Positions 24,419 through 34,855 of a stretch of DNA of 64,000 nt are shown in pieces. Below the pieces are notes generated by a model. The model was not told the origin of the DNA and made no database searches. It saw only the letters and a list, made by a program, of their open reading frames with translations. Source of the stretch: Rhodococcus sp. RD6.2 (GTDB lineage Bacteria > Actinomycetota > Actinomycetes > Mycobacteriales > Mycobacteriaceae); assembly GCF_001040705.1 (NCBI RefSeq), contig NZ_CVQP01000006.1, forward strand, positions 487,760 to 551,759. Reading direction: 5' to 3'. How positions within the stretch are numbered: position 1 is the stretch's first letter; each line of letters starts with the position of its first letter. Made by a program: the position numbers and the translations under genes.

Positions 24419-26307
24419 CCGGAGGCCGTCCCACTCAACCCCGCCGCACGGATCCGCGCGGCGGGGTTCGCCGTTCGGGCGCCGGCCGTCGGAGCGATCA
24501 CGGTGGATCCGGAAGCTTCCGCTTCCGGCACAAGTGGGGCCGGGTGGTGATGTTCGGCGCACTGGGGCTCGCGGTGTTGCAGTTGCTGTGGCTCCAGGTC
24601 GTGCAGGCGCCCCAGCTGTCCGCGCAAGCGGCCGACCAGCGGTCGACGACCCTGATCGATCCCGCCACCCGTGGATCGATCACGGACCGGAACGGCAAGC
24701 CGATCGCGTTCACGATGGAGGCCAAGGCCCTCACCTTCCAGCCGCCGAAGGTCCGCAAAGAGATCGAGGAGAAGGCACGCGACAAGGGGGAGGAGCCGAA
24801 GGTCGCCGAGCGGCTCGAGGCCATCGCCAAGGGCATCCACGACGAACTGGGCGACGCGGCACTCGAGAAGGACGTGCTCGCCAAACTGAAGAGCGACCTG
24901 ACCTTCGAGTACCTCGCGCGCAGTGTCGACCCGGACGTCGCGGCGCGGATCGCGGAGAAGTTCCCCGAGGTGGGTCTCGAACGCCAGGACATCCGCGAGT
25001 ACCCGGGAGGCGACCTCGCCGCCAACCTCGTCGGCGCGACCGGCTGGAACGGGCACGGTTTGCTCGGGCTCGAGGACTCGATGGATTCGACCCTGGCGGG
25101 TACGGACGGGTCGCAGACCTACGACCGTGGCTCCGACGGTGCGGTGATCCCCGGCAGTTGGCGGGACAAGCAGCCCGCTGTCGACGGGTCCGGCGTCGAG
25201 CTGACCATCGACGCCGACCTGCAGTTCTACGTCCAGCAGCAGACGCAGCGCGCCAAGGACCTGTCGGGGGCGAAGAACGCGTCGGTGGTGGTGCTCGACT
25301 CGCACACCGGTGAGGTGCTCGCGATGGCGAACGACAACACCTTCGACCCGTCGATCGGCGTCGGCAAGAACGTCAACAAGGAACTCGGCAATCTGCCCGT
25401 CAGCACACCGTTCGAACCGGGATCGGTCAACAAGATCGTCACCGCCGCCGCCGCGATCGAGTACGGATTGACGAAGCCCGACGAGGTACTGCAGGTGCCG
25501 GGCTCGATCCAGATGGCAGGCGTGTCGGTGAAGGACGCGTGGGATCACGGCGTGGTCCCGTACACGGCCACCGGTGTGTTCGGGAAGTCGTCCAACGTCG
25601 GAACACTGATGCTCGCCCAGCGGGTCGGTGAGGACCGGTACGCGGAGATGCTCGAGAAGTTCGGGCTCGGCCAGCGCACCGAGGTCGGGTTGCCCGGCGA
25701 GAGCGCGGGCAGCGTGCCAACCCGCGACCAGTGGTCCGGCGGTACGTTCGCGAACCTGCCGATCGGCCAGGGCCTGTCGATGACGCTGCTGCAGATGGCG
25801 GGCATGTATCAGGCCATCGCCAACGACGGTGTGCGGATCGCGCCGCGCATCGTGCGGGCCACCGTCGACGCGGACGGCAATCGGACCCCGACCGAGCACC
25901 CCGAGGGTGTCCAGGTGGTCAGCGAGCAGACCGCGACCACGGTCCGCGACATGTTCCGGTCGGTCACCCAGCGCGACCCGATGGGCTACCAGCAGGGCAC
26001 CGGCTCGCAGGCGTCCGTGGAGGGCTACCAGGTCAGCGGCAAGACGGGAACGGCGCAGCAGGTCGACCCGGCCTGCAAGTGCTACTCGAACTCGAACTAC
26101 TGGATCACGTTCGCGGGGATCGCGCCCGCCGACAGCCCGAGGTTCGTCATCGGGATCATGCTGGACGCACCGGTCCGCAGTGCCAACGGGTCGGGCGGCC
26201 AGTCCGCCGCACCGCTGTTCCACGACATCGCGTCCTGGATTCTGCAGCGTGACCGGATCCCGCTCTCCGCGGACCCCGGCCGGCCGTTGGTGTTGCAGGC
26301 CGACTGA
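24415..26307 (+). CDS. pbpB: Septal peptidoglycan transpeptidase PbpB (FtsI/PBP3)
   Basis: A 630-residue class B penicillin-binding protein, the septum-specific DD-transpeptidase working with FtsW. It has a basic cytosolic N-terminus and one membrane anchor (about 43-62). The PBP dimerisation domain (about 80-250) begins RGSITDRNGKPIAF. The catalytic domain has the acyl-serine motif SVNK (Ser337-Lys340), SSN (392-394) and KTG (543-545). Most relatives have STMK-like motifs; SVNK is as in mycobacterial PbpB. GTG 24415 overlaps the ftsL stop. The CKC pair near residue 554 is unusual-looking but lies by the KTG loop where mycobacterial enzymes also vary. A 133-base gap separates it from murE. 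Confidence 0.96.
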   Translation: MTGGRPTQPRRTDPRGGVRRSGAGRRSDHGGSGSFRFRHKWGRVVMFGALGLAVLQLLWLQVVQAPQLSAQAADQRSTTLIDPATRGSITDRNGKPIAFTMEAKALTFQPPKVRKEIEEKARDKGEEPKVAERLEAIAKGIHDELGDAALEKDVLAKLKSDLTFEYLARSVDPDVAARIAEKFPEVGLERQDIREYPGGDLAANLVGATGWNGHGLLGLEDSMDSTLAGTDGSQTYDRGSDGAVIPGSWRDKQPAVDGSGVELTIDADLQFYVQQQTQRAKDLSGAKNASVVVLDSHTGEVLAMANDNTFDPSIGVGKNVNKELGNLPVSTPFEPGSVNKIVTAAAAIEYGLTKPDEVLQVPGSIQMAGVSVKDAWDHGVVPYTATGVFGKSSNVGTLMLAQRVGEDRYAEMLEKFGLGQRTEVGLPGESAGSVPTRDQWSGGTFANLPIGQGLSMTLLQMAGMYQAIANDGVRIAPRIVRATVDADGNRTPTEHPEGVQVVSEQTATTVRDMFRSVTQRDPMGYQQGTGSQASVEGYQVSGKTGTAQQVDPACKCYSNSNYWITFAGIAPADSPRFVIGIMLDAPVRSANGSGGQSAAPLFHDIASWILQRDRIPLSADPGRPLVLQAD

Positions 26308-26440
26308 CCGCGGCCACCCGCGGGACGCCGACTCCCCACCTTCGGGGACTCGCCGGTAACGTGACACGTCGGCCGAGCCAGCCGACCGGCATTCGAATCA
26401 CCGTCAGCGCACAACCTCGCCCGAAGGGAGTCACCTGCCC
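26308..26440 (+). promoter_or_regulatory. pbpB-murE intergenic region with inverted repeat
   Basis: This is one of the few real gaps in the cluster (133 bases). It contains ACGTG-A-CACGT (26359-26369), a perfect 11-base palindrome overlapping a TAACGT -10-like box (26357-26362). An imperfect GACTCCCC/GGGGACTC stem lies just upstream. It may hold an internal promoter for the mur genes. Confidence 0.35.
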
Positions 26441-28054
26441 GTGCAAGGGACCAACGACAGCTCCGAGGCGGGTCCGCAGAGCGTGCCACCGGGATTGCGG
26501 CCGGCACATCCGCCGACGACGGCGGTGGCGACGCTGGCGCAGCTCGTCGGAGCGGACCTGCGGTGGCACGGGGGTGGCGCCGAGCAAACCGATCACCCGG
26601 CAGGCGAGGTGCGGGTGACGGGAATCGACCTCCGAGCGCAGGGCATCGTCGCGGGTGATCTCTTCGCGGCACTGCCCGGTGCACGGGCACACGGGGCAGA
26701 TTTCTCCGAGGACGCGATACGCCGGGGTGCGGTCGCCGTGCTCACCGATCCGGCGGGCGCAGCCCGGATCGATTCGCTGTCGCGGCCCGTTGCGGTGCTC
26801 GTGCATCCGGACCCCCGCGCGGTGCTCGGTGTCGTGTCGGCTGCCGTGTACGGCAATCCGTCGGAGCGGCTGCGGATTGTCGGCATCACCGGTACTTCGG
26901 GCAAGACCACGACGTCGTATCTGGTGGAGGCGGGGCTGGCCGCATCCGGTCGTCGACCCGGACTGGTCGGCACCATCGAGACCCGCATCGAGGGCAGGCA
27001 CGTGCCCAGCGCACTCACGACGCCGGAAGCGCCGCAGCTGCATGCACTGTTCGCCACGATGCTCGAACGTGGCGTCGACACCGTCGTGATGGAGGTGTCC
27101 AGTCATGCACTTGCTCTCGGCCGCGTCGACGGCACCCGTTTCGCGGTGGGAGCATTCACCAACCTGTCGCAGGATCACCTCGATTTCCACACGGGGCTGG
27201 ACGACTACTTCGGCGCGAAGGCCCGCCTGTTCGACCCGGCGTCGACCGTGCACGCCGAGCGTGCGGTCGTGTGCGTCGACGACGAGTGGGGTCGACGGAT
27301 GGCCGACGTCGCGGGCGCGGACACCGTCACCGTCGCGACGACGGGCACCGCTCGGTGGACCGCACGCGACGTCGTCACCGAAGCGGACGGATCGCAGGCG
27401 TTCACGGTCGCCACCCCGGACGGTGCCGAGATGACCGCCTCACTGCGACTTCCCGGCCGGTTCAACGTCGCGAACGCCCTCCTGGCGCTCGCGGTACTGC
27501 ACGAGTGCGGGGTCTCCGAGGCGGACGCCGTCCGTGGGCTCGCCGAGGTGGACGTGCCGGGCAGAGTGCAGCGCATCGATCGTGGACAGCAGTTTCTCGC
27601 GGTCGTCGACTACGCGCACAAGCCGGCGGCGCTGGAGGCGGTCATCGCGACGCTGCGCGGGCAGACCGCGGGACGCCTCGCGGTGGTCGTGGGTGCTGGC
27701 GGCGACCGCGACCACGGGAAGCGGCCGCTGATGGGCGACGGCGGCGCCAGGGGAGCGGACCTGCTGATCGTCACCGACGACAATCCGCGCACCGAGGATC
27801 CTGCGGTGATCCGCCGGGCACTGCTCGACGGTGCGCTTGCGGTTCCCGACGGGGAGCGCGGCGAGGTCCGTGAGATCGGCGACCGGGCGGCGGCCATCAC
27901 GGCGGCCGTCGAGTGGGCACAGCCCGGCGACGTCGTGCTCGTCGCGGGTAAAGGACACGAGATCGGACAGGAGATTGCTGGGGTGAAGCACCCATTCGAC
28001 GACCGTGAGGTCCTCGCGGAGGCCATCGATCGGGTGATCGGGGTGGAGCAGTGA
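26441..28054 (+). CDS. murE: UDP-MurNAc-L-Ala-D-Glu:meso-diaminopimelate ligase MurE
   Basis: Adds the third stem-peptide residue in peptidoglycan precursor synthesis. A 537-residue three-domain Mur ligase. ATP loop GTSGKTTT (151-158), the carbamoylated-lysine region ([20 protein letters not shown]), [11 protein letters not shown], and the DDNPRTEDP motif (DNPR about 447-450) that selects meso-diaminopimelate rather than lysine. The N-terminal 30 residues are extra and Pro-rich. GTG 26441 has GAAGGGAG about ten bases upstream. Its stop overlaps murF as GTGA, starting a coupled run through murC. mDAP-type wall agrees with a mycolic-acid actinobacterium. Confidence 0.97.
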   Translation: MQGTNDSSEAGPQSVPPGLRPAHPPTTAVATLAQLVGADLRWHGGGAEQTDHPAGEVRVTGIDLRAQGIVAGDLFAALPGARAHGADFSEDAIRRGAVAVLTDPAGAARIDSLSRPVAVLVHPDPRAVLGVVSAAVYGNPSERLRIVGITGTSGKTTTSYLVEAGLAASGRRPGLVGTIETRIEGRHVPSALTTPEAPQLHALFATMLERGVDTVVMEVSSHALALGRVDGTRFAVGAFTNLSQDHLDFHTGLDDYFGAKARLFDPASTVHAERAVVCVDDEWGRRMADVAGADTVTVATTGTARWTARDVVTEADGSQAFTVATPDGAEMTASLRLPGRFNVANALLALAVLHECGVSEADAVRGLAEVDVPGRVQRIDRGQQFLAVVDYAHKPAALEAVIATLRGQTAGRLAVVVGAGGDRDHGKRPLMGDGGARGADLLIVTDDNPRTEDPAVIRRALLDGALAVPDGERGEVREIGDRAAAITAAVEWAQPGDVVLVAGKGHEIGQEIAGVKHPFDDREVLAEAIDRVIGVEQ

Positions 28055-29559
28055 TCGAGATGTCGCTCGCCCGGCTCGCCGAGATCGTCGGCGGCACGCT
28101 CCATGACGTCCCGGACCCGGACGTCCTGGTCACCGGCACGGTGGAGTTCGATTCGCGGAAGGTCACCGCGGGCAGTCTGTTCCTGGCGCTGCCCGGCGCA
28201 CGCGTCGACGGTCACGATCACGCGGCAACGGCGATCGACGCGGGCGCCGTGGCAGTCCTCGCCGCGCGCCCGGTCGGCGTTCCCGCGGTTGTCGTGGAAC
28301 CGCTCGGCCCCTCGGACAGCAACGCGATGGCCCTCGAACACGACGTCGACGGGTCGGGTGCCGCGGTTCTCGCCGCGCTGGCCCGCCTCGCCCGCGCCGT
28401 GACGTCGGAGCTGCCGGACCTCACGGTTGTCGGCGTCACCGGTTCGTCCGGCAAGACGTCCACCAAGGATCTGCTCGCCGCCGTCCTCGCTCCGCTCGGT
28501 CCGGTGGTCGCTCCGCCCGGATCGTTCAACAACGAACTGGGCCATCCCTGGACGGCTCTGCGGGTCGACCGGGGCACCCGGTTCCTGGCGCTCGAACTGT
28601 CCGCGCGCGGCGTCGGGCACGTCGCGGCGTTGGCCGAGGCGGTCCCGCCGCGTATCGGCGTCGTCCTCAACGTCGGTACCGCGCATCTCGGCGAGTTCGG
28701 GTCGCAGGAGGCGATCGCGCAAGCGAAGGGCGAGCTGGTGGAGGCGTTGCCCGCGTCCGAGGACGGCGGTGTCGCGGTCCTCAACGCAGACGACCGCCTG
28801 GTGTCCGCGATGGCGCAGCGCACCCGTGCTCGCGTGGTGACGGTCGGGTTGTCGCAGTCGGCGGACGTGCGCGCGATCGACGTGCAGCTCGACGACCAGG
28901 CGCGGGCCGAGTTCACGCTCGTTGCACCGCAGGGAAGCATCCGGATCGCGCTCGGTGTGCACGGTGACCACCAGGTGGGCAACGCGCTCGCCGCGGCGGC
29001 GGTCGCGCTGGAATGCGGCGCCACCCTCGAGCAGGTCGCCGCCGCACTCGGCGCCGCCCGCGCGGTGTCGGCGAAGCGGATGGACGTGCGTACCCGCGCG
29101 GACGGCGTCACCGTCATCAACGACTCCTACAACGCGAACCCCGACTCGGTCCGCGCTGCCCTCAAGGCACTGGTCACGATGGGTCGCGCCGCGGACACAC
29201 CGAGGCGGACGTGGGCGGTGCTCGGCGAGATGGCCGAACTGGGCCCGAACACCGTCGTCGAGCACGACGCGATCGGCCGATTCCTCGTTCGCCTCGACGT
29301 CACCAAGCTGATCGTCGTCGGCGAGGGCCGTCCGCTGCGCGGCATGCATCAGGGCGCGATCATGGAGGGCTCGTGGGGTGACGAGTCGACCCTCGTGCCC
29401 GACGCCGACGCGGCGCTCGAGATCCTCCGCCGGGAGGTGCGCCCCGGTGACATCGTGCTGGTGAAGGCATCGCAGTCCGTGGGGCTGTGGACGGTCGCAG
29501 ACGCCCTGCTCGCCGACCCGCAGGAAGACAACGAGACGAACGAGGAGCGCGACCGGTGA
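28051..29559 (+). CDS. murF: UDP-MurNAc-tripeptide:D-alanyl-D-alanine ligase MurF
   Basis: Attaches D-Ala-D-Ala to complete the UDP-MurNAc-pentapeptide. The 502-residue Mur ligase has an N-terminal uridine-binding domain ([22 protein letters not shown]), the P-loop [11 protein letters not shown], the central [28 protein letters not shown], and the C-terminal [16 protein letters not shown] and [12 protein letters not shown] 28051 overlaps murE and its stop overlaps the mraY start as GTGA. Length is a little above the family mean. A glycine/serine-free stretch of Asp/Ala at 85-120 is normal for actinobacterial MurF. Confidence 0.97.
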   Translation: MIEMSLARLAEIVGGTLHDVPDPDVLVTGTVEFDSRKVTAGSLFLALPGARVDGHDHAATAIDAGAVAVLAARPVGVPAVVVEPLGPSDSNAMALEHDVDGSGAAVLAALARLARAVTSELPDLTVVGVTGSSGKTSTKDLLAAVLAPLGPVVAPPGSFNNELGHPWTALRVDRGTRFLALELSARGVGHVAALAEAVPPRIGVVLNVGTAHLGEFGSQEAIAQAKGELVEALPASEDGGVAVLNADDRLVSAMAQRTRARVVTVGLSQSADVRAIDVQLDDQARAEFTLVAPQGSIRIALGVHGDHQVGNALAAAAVALECGATLEQVAAALGAARAVSAKRMDVRTRADGVTVINDSYNANPDSVRAALKALVTMGRAADTPRRTWAVLGEMAELGPNTVVEHDAIGRFLVRLDVTKLIVVGEGRPLRGMHQGAIMEGSWGDESTLVPDADAALEILRREVRPGDIVLVKASQSVGLWTVADALLADPQEDNETNEERDR

Positions 29560-30635
29560 GACAGATCCTCTTCGCAGGTGGCATCGCGCTCGCGGTGTCG
29601 ATCCTGCTGACGCCGGTGCTGATCAAGGCGTTCTCGCGGCAGGGATTCGGCCAGGAGATCCGCGTCGAGGGCCCCGCCAGCCACCAGGCCAAGCGCGGGA
29701 CACCCACGATGGGTGGTGTCGCGATCATCATCGGCCTGTGGGCCGGGTACTGGGGTTCGCATCTGATCGGCATCGGGTACGACGCCGACGGTCCGAGTGC
29801 CTCGGGTCTGTTGGTGCTCGGCCTGACGACGGTCCTCGCGGGCGTCGGCTTCCTCGACGACTTCATCAAGATCCGCAAGCAGCGGAACCTGGGCCTGAAC
29901 AAGACGGCGAAGCTGGTCGGTCAGCTCCTCGCGGCCGTGGTGTTCGGTGTGCTCGCCCTGCAGTTCCGGGGCGCAACCGGACTGACACCGGGCAGTCTGC
30001 ACCTGTCGTACGTTCGCGACATCACCACCGTGACCATGGGGTCGGTGGTGTTCATCCTGTTCGTCTACCTGCTGGTCAGTGCCTGGTCGAACGCGGTCAA
30101 CCTGACCGACGGACTGGACGGCCTCGCCGCCGGATCGATGACGCTGGTCCTCGGCGCGTACACGGTGATCACCTTCTGGCAGTACCGCAACGCGTGTGAG
30201 ACCAATCCCGGCAAGGGCTGCTACGACGTCCGTGACCCGCTCGACCTCGCACTGATCTGCGCGGCCGCGGCAGGCGCCTGCATCGGCTTCCTGTGGTGGA
30301 ACGCGGCCCCGGCGAAGATCTTCATGGGCGACACCGGGTCGCTCGCACTCGGCGGCCTGCTCGCCGGGTTGTCGATCACGACTCGGACCGAACTGCTGAT
30401 GGTCGTGGTGGGCGCGCTGTTCGTCGCCGAGGCCGCCTCGGTCGTCATCCAGGTCGCGGTGTTCCGTTCCAGCAGACGACGGGTGTTCCGGATGGCGCCG
30501 TTCCATCACCACTTCGAGCTCGGTGGCTGGGCGGAAACCACGGTCATCATCAGGTTCTGGTTGCTGGCGGCGATCGCGTCCGCGGTCGGCCTCGCACTGT
30601 TCTACAGCGAGTACCTCGCGGTGGTCGGGAACTGA
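29556..30635 (+). CDS. mraY: Phospho-N-acetylmuramoyl-pentapeptide transferase MraY
   Basis: Transfers phospho-MurNAc-pentapeptide to undecaprenyl/decaprenyl phosphate, making lipid I at the inner face of the membrane. A 359-residue protein with ten predicted membrane helices. Catalytic and Mg-binding motifs are FLDDFIKI (about 107-113), [24 protein letters not shown], and the histidine-rich loop [16 protein letters not shown] 29556 was chosen because it overlaps the murF stop; the reading frame upstream is antisense-like. An extracytoplasmic loop between helices 6 and 7 carries two cysteines ([14 protein letters not shown]), seen in actinobacterial enzymes. Confidence 0.96.
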   Translation: MRQILFAGGIALAVSILLTPVLIKAFSRQGFGQEIRVEGPASHQAKRGTPTMGGVAIIIGLWAGYWGSHLIGIGYDADGPSASGLLVLGLTTVLAGVGFLDDFIKIRKQRNLGLNKTAKLVGQLLAAVVFGVLALQFRGATGLTPGSLHLSYVRDITTVTMGSVVFILFVYLLVSAWSNAVNLTDGLDGLAAGSMTLVLGAYTVITFWQYRNACETNPGKGCYDVRDPLDLALICAAAAGACIGFLWWNAAPAKIFMGDTGSLALGGLLAGLSITTRTELLMVVVGALFVAEAASVVIQVAVFRSSRRRVFRMAPFHHHFELGGWAETTVIIRFWLLAAIASAVGLALFYSEYLAVVGN

Positions 30636-32167
30636 TGATGGACACGGCCCCAGCCGGCGACATGCCCGAGAACCTGCCCGAGGCTTCGCCCGAGGACCTG
30701 CCCGAGAACCTGCCCGAGGCTTCGCCCGAGGACCTGCCCGAGGACCTCGCCCGACTGCGAGGTGCCCGAGTCCTGGTCACGGGAGCAGGCATTTCCGGGC
30801 GCGCTCTGATCGCCCCCCTGCGCGACCTCGGCGCCGACGTCACCCTCACCGACGGCAACGCCGACGCGCTCGCCGCGACCGCGCGCGAACACGGCGTGGC
30901 GACGGTGAGCCCCGACGACGCAGCCGGCGCGATCTCCGGGTATGCGCAGGTCGTCACCAGCCCCGGCTGGCGTCCCGACTCGCCGGTGTTGTCGGCGGCA
31001 GCCGGCGCAGGCGTTCCGATCTGGGGAGACGTCGAGTTCGCGTGGCGCCTCGACCGGTCCGGCGTCTACGGTCCCGCTCGGGACTGGCTGGTCGTCACCG
31101 GAACCAACGGCAAGACGACGACGACCTCGATGCTCGAATCGATCCTGCGTGCGGGCGGAATCTCCGCCGTCGCATGCGGGAACATCGGCCTCCCGGTGAC
31201 CGACGCCCTGCGCGCCGAGTCACCGGCCTACACGGCGCTGGCGGTGGAACTGTCGAGCTTTCAGCTGTTCTGGGCGCCGTCCGTGCACCCGACCGCGGGC
31301 GCGGTACTGAACATCGCGGAGGACCATCTCGACTGGCACGGCGGCATGGACGGCTACGTCGAGGCGAAGGCGCAGGCCCTGACGGGCGGAGTCGGTGTGC
31401 TCGGCCTCGACGATCCGGTCGCGGCGTCCCTGCGTGATCGTCCGGGCATCGCACGGACCGTCGGGTTCCGCCTCGGCGTTCCCGGCGCGGGCGAACTCGG
31501 CGTCGAGAACGGCACACTGGTCGACCGCGCCTTCGCGACGGACGAGACCCTGGCCGACGTCGCCGACGTGACCCCGTCCGGGCCCGCGGGTGTGATGGAC
31601 GCGCTCGCCGCGGCCGCGTTGGCCCGCACGGTCGGGGTGTCCGCGGATGCCGTGCGCGACGGACTGCGCAGCTACCAGGTCGGTCCGCACCGGGCCGCGA
31701 CGGTCGGGCAGGTTGCGGGAGTGACCTATGTCGACGACTCCAAGGCCACCAACCCGCACGCGGCGCGAACCTCACTGCTCGCACACCCGCGCGTCGTGTG
31801 GATCGCGGGCGGTCTGCTCAAGGGGGCCAGCGTCGACGAGCTCGCCGTCGAGGTCGCGGATCGCCTCGTTGCCGCGGTCCTCTTCGGCCGTGACGCAGGC
31901 CAGATCGCCGACGCACTCGCCCGACACGCACCGCAGGTCCCCGTCCACCGCGTCGAACCGGGGCACGATGAGAACGTGAAGTCGACCGATGCACCCGACG
32001 CCGTGATGGCGCGCGCGGTGCGGGTTGCCGCCGATGCGGCCGAGCCGGGGGACACGGTGCTCCTCGCCCCCGCCGCGGCGTCGCTCGACATGTTCACCGA
32101 CTACGGTCACCGCGGCCGCAGTTTCGTCGCGGCCGTGGACGCGTTGGCGGACGATGGCGCCCCCTGA
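30635..32167 (+). CDS. murD: UDP-MurNAc-L-alanine:D-glutamate ligase MurD, with acidic repeat extension
   Basis: Adds D-glutamate to UDP-MurNAc-L-Ala. A 510-residue Mur ligase: Rossmann-like domain from VLVTGAGISGRALI, P-loop GTNGKTTTTS, NIAEDHLDWHGGMDGYVEAKAQ, VDDSKATNPHAARTSL and LLAPAAASLDMFTDYGHRG. Before the catalytic core is an unusual 30-residue Pro/Glu-rich leader made of two identical 12-residue units (PENLPEASPEDL), encoded by an exact 36-bp tandem repeat. ATG 30635 shares its A with the mraY stop (TGATG). Alternative starts further in would remove the repeat, but no RBS was seen for them. The 3' end overlaps ftsW by 14 bases. Confidence 0.94.
   Translation: MMDTAPAGDMPENLPEASPEDLPENLPEASPEDLPEDLARLRGARVLVTGAGISGRALIAPLRDLGADVTLTDGNADALAATAREHGVATVSPDDAAGAISGYAQVVTSPGWRPDSPVLSAAAGAGVPIWGDVEFAWRLDRSGVYGPARDWLVVTGTNGKTTTTSMLESILRAGGISAVACGNIGLPVTDALRAESPAYTALAVELSSFQLFWAPSVHPTAGAVLNIAEDHLDWHGGMDGYVEAKAQALTGGVGVLGLDDPVAASLRDRPGIARTVGFRLGVPGAGELGVENGTLVDRAFATDETLADVADVTPSGPAGVMDALAAAALARTVGVSADAVRDGLRSYQVGPHRAATVGQVAGVTYVDDSKATNPHAARTSLLAHPRVVWIAGGLLKGASVDELAVEVADRLVAAVLFGRDAGQIADALARHAPQVPVHRVEPGHDENVKSTDAPDAVMARAVRVAADAAEPGDTVLLAPAAASLDMFTDYGHRGRSFVAAVDALADDGAP
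30665..30736 (+). repeat. Exact 36-bp tandem repeat in the 5' end of murD
   Basis: Copies 30665-30700 and 30701-30736 are identical in all 36 positions; a partial third unit (CCCGAGGACCT) follows. The internal unit itself repeats CCCGAG three times. The perfect identity implies recent duplication or active slippage inside an essential gene. Confidence 0.95.
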
Positions 32168-33710
32168 TCGTCGTCGCCGCGATCCGAACCCCGTTCCCGG
32201 ACTCGCCGCCGCGTGGGCGCGTTTCGGTGCGTGGCTCGCGAGGCCGTTGGCGTCGTTCCACCTGATCGTCACGATCGCAACCCTGCTGACCGTGCTCGGC
32301 CTGGTGATGGTGCTGTCGGCGTCGAGCGTGGAGGCCTATGCCGACACCGGGTCGTCGTACAGCATGTTCACCACCCAGGCGACGTTCGCCGCCCTGGGCG
32401 CCGTGCTCTTCTACATCGCCCTGCGCATCCCGGTGCGCATGTTGCGGCGCCTCGCGACACCGGCCTTCGTCGTGGCGCTGGTGATGCTGTTCCTGGTGCT
32501 CATCCCGGGTATCGGCACGCTGTCCGGTGGTGCGCGGCGTTGGTTCACGCTGGGTCCGCTGTCACTTCAGCCGTCCGAGCTGGCCAAGGTGGCGCTCATC
32601 GTCTGGGGTGCCCATGTGCTGGCGTCCCGGCCGCGTGGCGGTCCGGTCAAGGACCTGCTGGTACCCCTGATCCCGGGTGCGCTGCTCGCGTCCGTCCTGG
32701 TGATCCTCCAGCCCAACTACTCGACGACGGTCACGTTCGTCATCATCGTGGGTTCGCTGCTGTGGTTCGCCGGGTTGTCGGTCAGGCTGTTCGCGGGCGC
32801 AGCCATCGGTGTTCTGGCACTGGGCGTCGTCCTCGCGTTCTCCGCCGACTACCGCGCCGCGCGACTGTTCAGCTTCCTCAATCCGGGTGACGATCCGCAG
32901 GGCGCCGGCTATCAGAGTCGCCAGGCCAAGTTCTCGCTCGCGGACGGGGGATGGTTCGGTCGTGGACTCGGGCAGTCGCGGGCGAAGTGGAACTACCTGC
33001 CGAACTCGCACAACGACTTCATCTTCGCCATCATCGGCGAGGAACTCGGGTTCCTCGGGTGCGCCGCCGTCATCGGCCTGTTCGCGCTGTTCGCCTACGC
33101 CGGACTACGGATCTCGATGCGGTCGGTCGACCCGTTCCTCCGCCTGCTGACGGCAGCGGCCACGACGTGGATCGTGGCGCAGTCGATGATCAACATCGGT
33201 TACGTCATCGGCCTGATGCCGGTGACCGGTCAGCAGTTGCCGCTGGTCTCGGCGGGCGGTACGTCGACAGCCGTCACCCTGCTGATGTTCGGCATCATCG
33301 CGAACGCCGCACGACACGAACCCGAGGCCGTCGCGGCACTGCACGCTGGCCAGGACGGCCGATTCGGCCGGCTGTTGCGGCTGCCGAAGCCCGAGCAGTA
33401 CTCGCCGGCGCGAGCCGCCGAGGCGCGCCGCGCCGCGGCCGTGAAGGCGGACCGCAAACGGGCCGCGCAGCGGGAGGCACAGCGTCGGTCCGCCCAGCAG
33501 CGGGAACGGCGAACACGTGAGGACCAGCGTCGCCGCGAGGATCAGCGCAGGCGGGAGCAGCAGCAACGCCGCATCGAGGCTGGTAGGCGCGGGGACGCAC
33601 GCCGCGAGACCCCTCGCCGCGGTCAGGCACTAGCATCGGACCAGCGCCGGGACCGTTCGTCCGGCCGCGCCCAAGAACGTGGATTCCCTGAACGAGGTTT
33701 TCGTAGGTGA
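32154..33710 (+). CDS. ftsW: Septal peptidoglycan glycosyltransferase FtsW
   Basis: A SEDS-family glycosyltransferase polymerising lipid II at the septum together with PbpB. The 518-residue protein has about ten membrane helices (45-395). Motifs include [55 protein letters not shown]-type [25 protein letters not shown], and the [13 protein letters not shown] loop. The last 110 residues are an extremely Arg/Gln-rich tail (for example [18 protein letters not shown]). Mycobacterial FtsW also has a long C-terminal tail, reported to touch FtsZ. ATG 32154 lies inside murD (14-base overlap) and gives the expected basic N-terminus. Its stop overlaps murG. Confidence 0.95.
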   Translation: MAPPDRRRRDPNPVPGLAAAWARFGAWLARPLASFHLIVTIATLLTVLGLVMVLSASSVEAYADTGSSYSMFTTQATFAALGAVLFYIALRIPVRMLRRLATPAFVVALVMLFLVLIPGIGTLSGGARRWFTLGPLSLQPSELAKVALIVWGAHVLASRPRGGPVKDLLVPLIPGALLASVLVILQPNYSTTVTFVIIVGSLLWFAGLSVRLFAGAAIGVLALGVVLAFSADYRAARLFSFLNPGDDPQGAGYQSRQAKFSLADGGWFGRGLGQSRAKWNYLPNSHNDFIFAIIGEELGFLGCAAVIGLFALFAYAGLRISMRSVDPFLRLLTAAATTWIVAQSMINIGYVIGLMPVTGQQLPLVSAGGTSTAVTLLMFGIIANAARHEPEAVAALHAGQDGRFGRLLRLPKPEQYSPARAAEARRAAAVKADRKRAAQREAQRRSAQQRERRTREDQRRREDQRRREQQQRRIEAGRRGDARRETPRRGQALASDQRRDRSSGRAQERGFPERGFRR

Positions 33711-34855
33711 GTGAGAGCGGTACATCGTCCGGCCTGTCCGTCGTCGTCGCGGGGGGTGGCACCGCAGGCCACATCGAGCCCGCACTCGCGGTCGCAGACG
33801 CGTTGCGGCGTCTCGATCCGTCGGTGACCGTCACCGCGCTCGGCACCGAGCGAGGACTCGAGACGACACTCGTGCCCGAGCGCGGCTATCCGCTGGAGCT
33901 GATCCCGCCGGTGCCGTTGCCCCGCAAGCCGACCGCCGATCTGCTGCGCCTGCCCGGGCGGGTCCGGGCCTCGGTCCGGCGCACCCGCCAGGTCCTCGAC
34001 GGCGTCCAGGCCGATGTCGTCGTGGGATTCGGCGGCTACGTCGCACTCCCCGCCTATCTCGCGGCCGGCCGGGGTGTCACCCGCCGCAGGCGTGCGATCC
34101 CGGTGGTCGTGCACGAGGCCAATGCGTCCGCCGGAATCGCGAACAAGATCGGTGCGCGGCTTGCGGCACGGGTTCTCGCCGCGGTTCCCGGCTCGGGTGT
34201 GTCGGGCCGAGGCCGGTCGGATGCCGAGATCGTCGGCATCCCGGTGCGCTCGTCCATCACCGGCCTCGACCGCGGCGGCTTGCGCGCGCAGGCCCGTGAG
34301 CACTTCGGACTTCCCGCCGACGGACCCGTCCTCCTCGTGACGGGCGGGTCGCAGGGCGCGCGGTCCCTCAACGAGGCCGTGTCGGGTGCCGCCGAGGCAC
34401 TCGCCGCGGGCGGCATCTCCGTGTTGCACGCGTACGGGCCGAAGAACTCCGTCGAGGTTCAGCAGCACAATCCCGCGGCGCCGTACGTCGCGGTCCCGTA
34501 CCTGAGCCGGATGGACCTGGCGCTGGCCGCCGCCGACGCGACCGTGTGCCGCTCGGGGGCGATGACCGTGGCGGAGATCTCGGCCGTCGGCCTGCCCGCG
34601 GTGTACGTGCCGCTGCCGCACGGCAACGGGGAACAGGAACTGAACGCCAGGCCGGTGGTCGCGGCGGGAGGTGGGCTGCTGGTCGCCGACGCGGACCTCA
34701 CGCCCGCGTTCGTCGCCGACTCGGTGGTCCCGTTGCTGCGGGATCCCGAGCGGCTCGCCGCGATGGGCGCGGCCGCAGCCGGTGCCGGGCACCGGGATGC
34801 GGCCGACACGGTGGCCCGGATGGTCCTCGAGGTTGCGAAGGGTGGTCGACGATGA
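33707..34855 (+). CDS. murG: UDP-GlcNAc:lipid I N-acetylglucosamine transferase MurG
   Basis: A 382-residue GT-B (GT28) enzyme making lipid II at the cytoplasmic membrane face. The N-terminal glycine loop is [21 protein letters not shown]; the second is [41 protein letters not shown] and the sugar-nucleotide binding [30 protein letters not shown] region ([21 protein letters not shown]) follow. GTG 33707 and ATGA junctions couple it to ftsW and murC. Length and motifs are standard. Confidence 0.96.
   Translation: MSESGTSSGLSVVVAGGGTAGHIEPALAVADALRRLDPSVTVTALGTERGLETTLVPERGYPLELIPPVPLPRKPTADLLRLPGRVRASVRRTRQVLDGVQADVVVGFGGYVALPAYLAAGRGVTRRRRAIPVVVHEANASAGIANKIGARLAARVLAAVPGSGVSGRGRSDAEIVGIPVRSSITGLDRGGLRAQAREHFGLPADGPVLLVTGGSQGARSLNEAVSGAAEALAAGGISVLHAYGPKNSVEVQQHNPAAPYVAVPYLSRMDLALAAADATVCRSGAMTVAEISAVGLPAVYVPLPHGNGEQELNARPVVAAGGGLLVADADLTPAFVADSVVPLLRDPERLAAMGAAAAGAGHRDAADTVARMVLEVAKGGRR

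Noticed and set aside
23683-26367. An 894-codon minus-strand frame opposite ftsL and pbpB
   Set aside because: Antisense to the division genes. Its Ala/Gly repeats are merely the complement of the ftsL tandem repeat.
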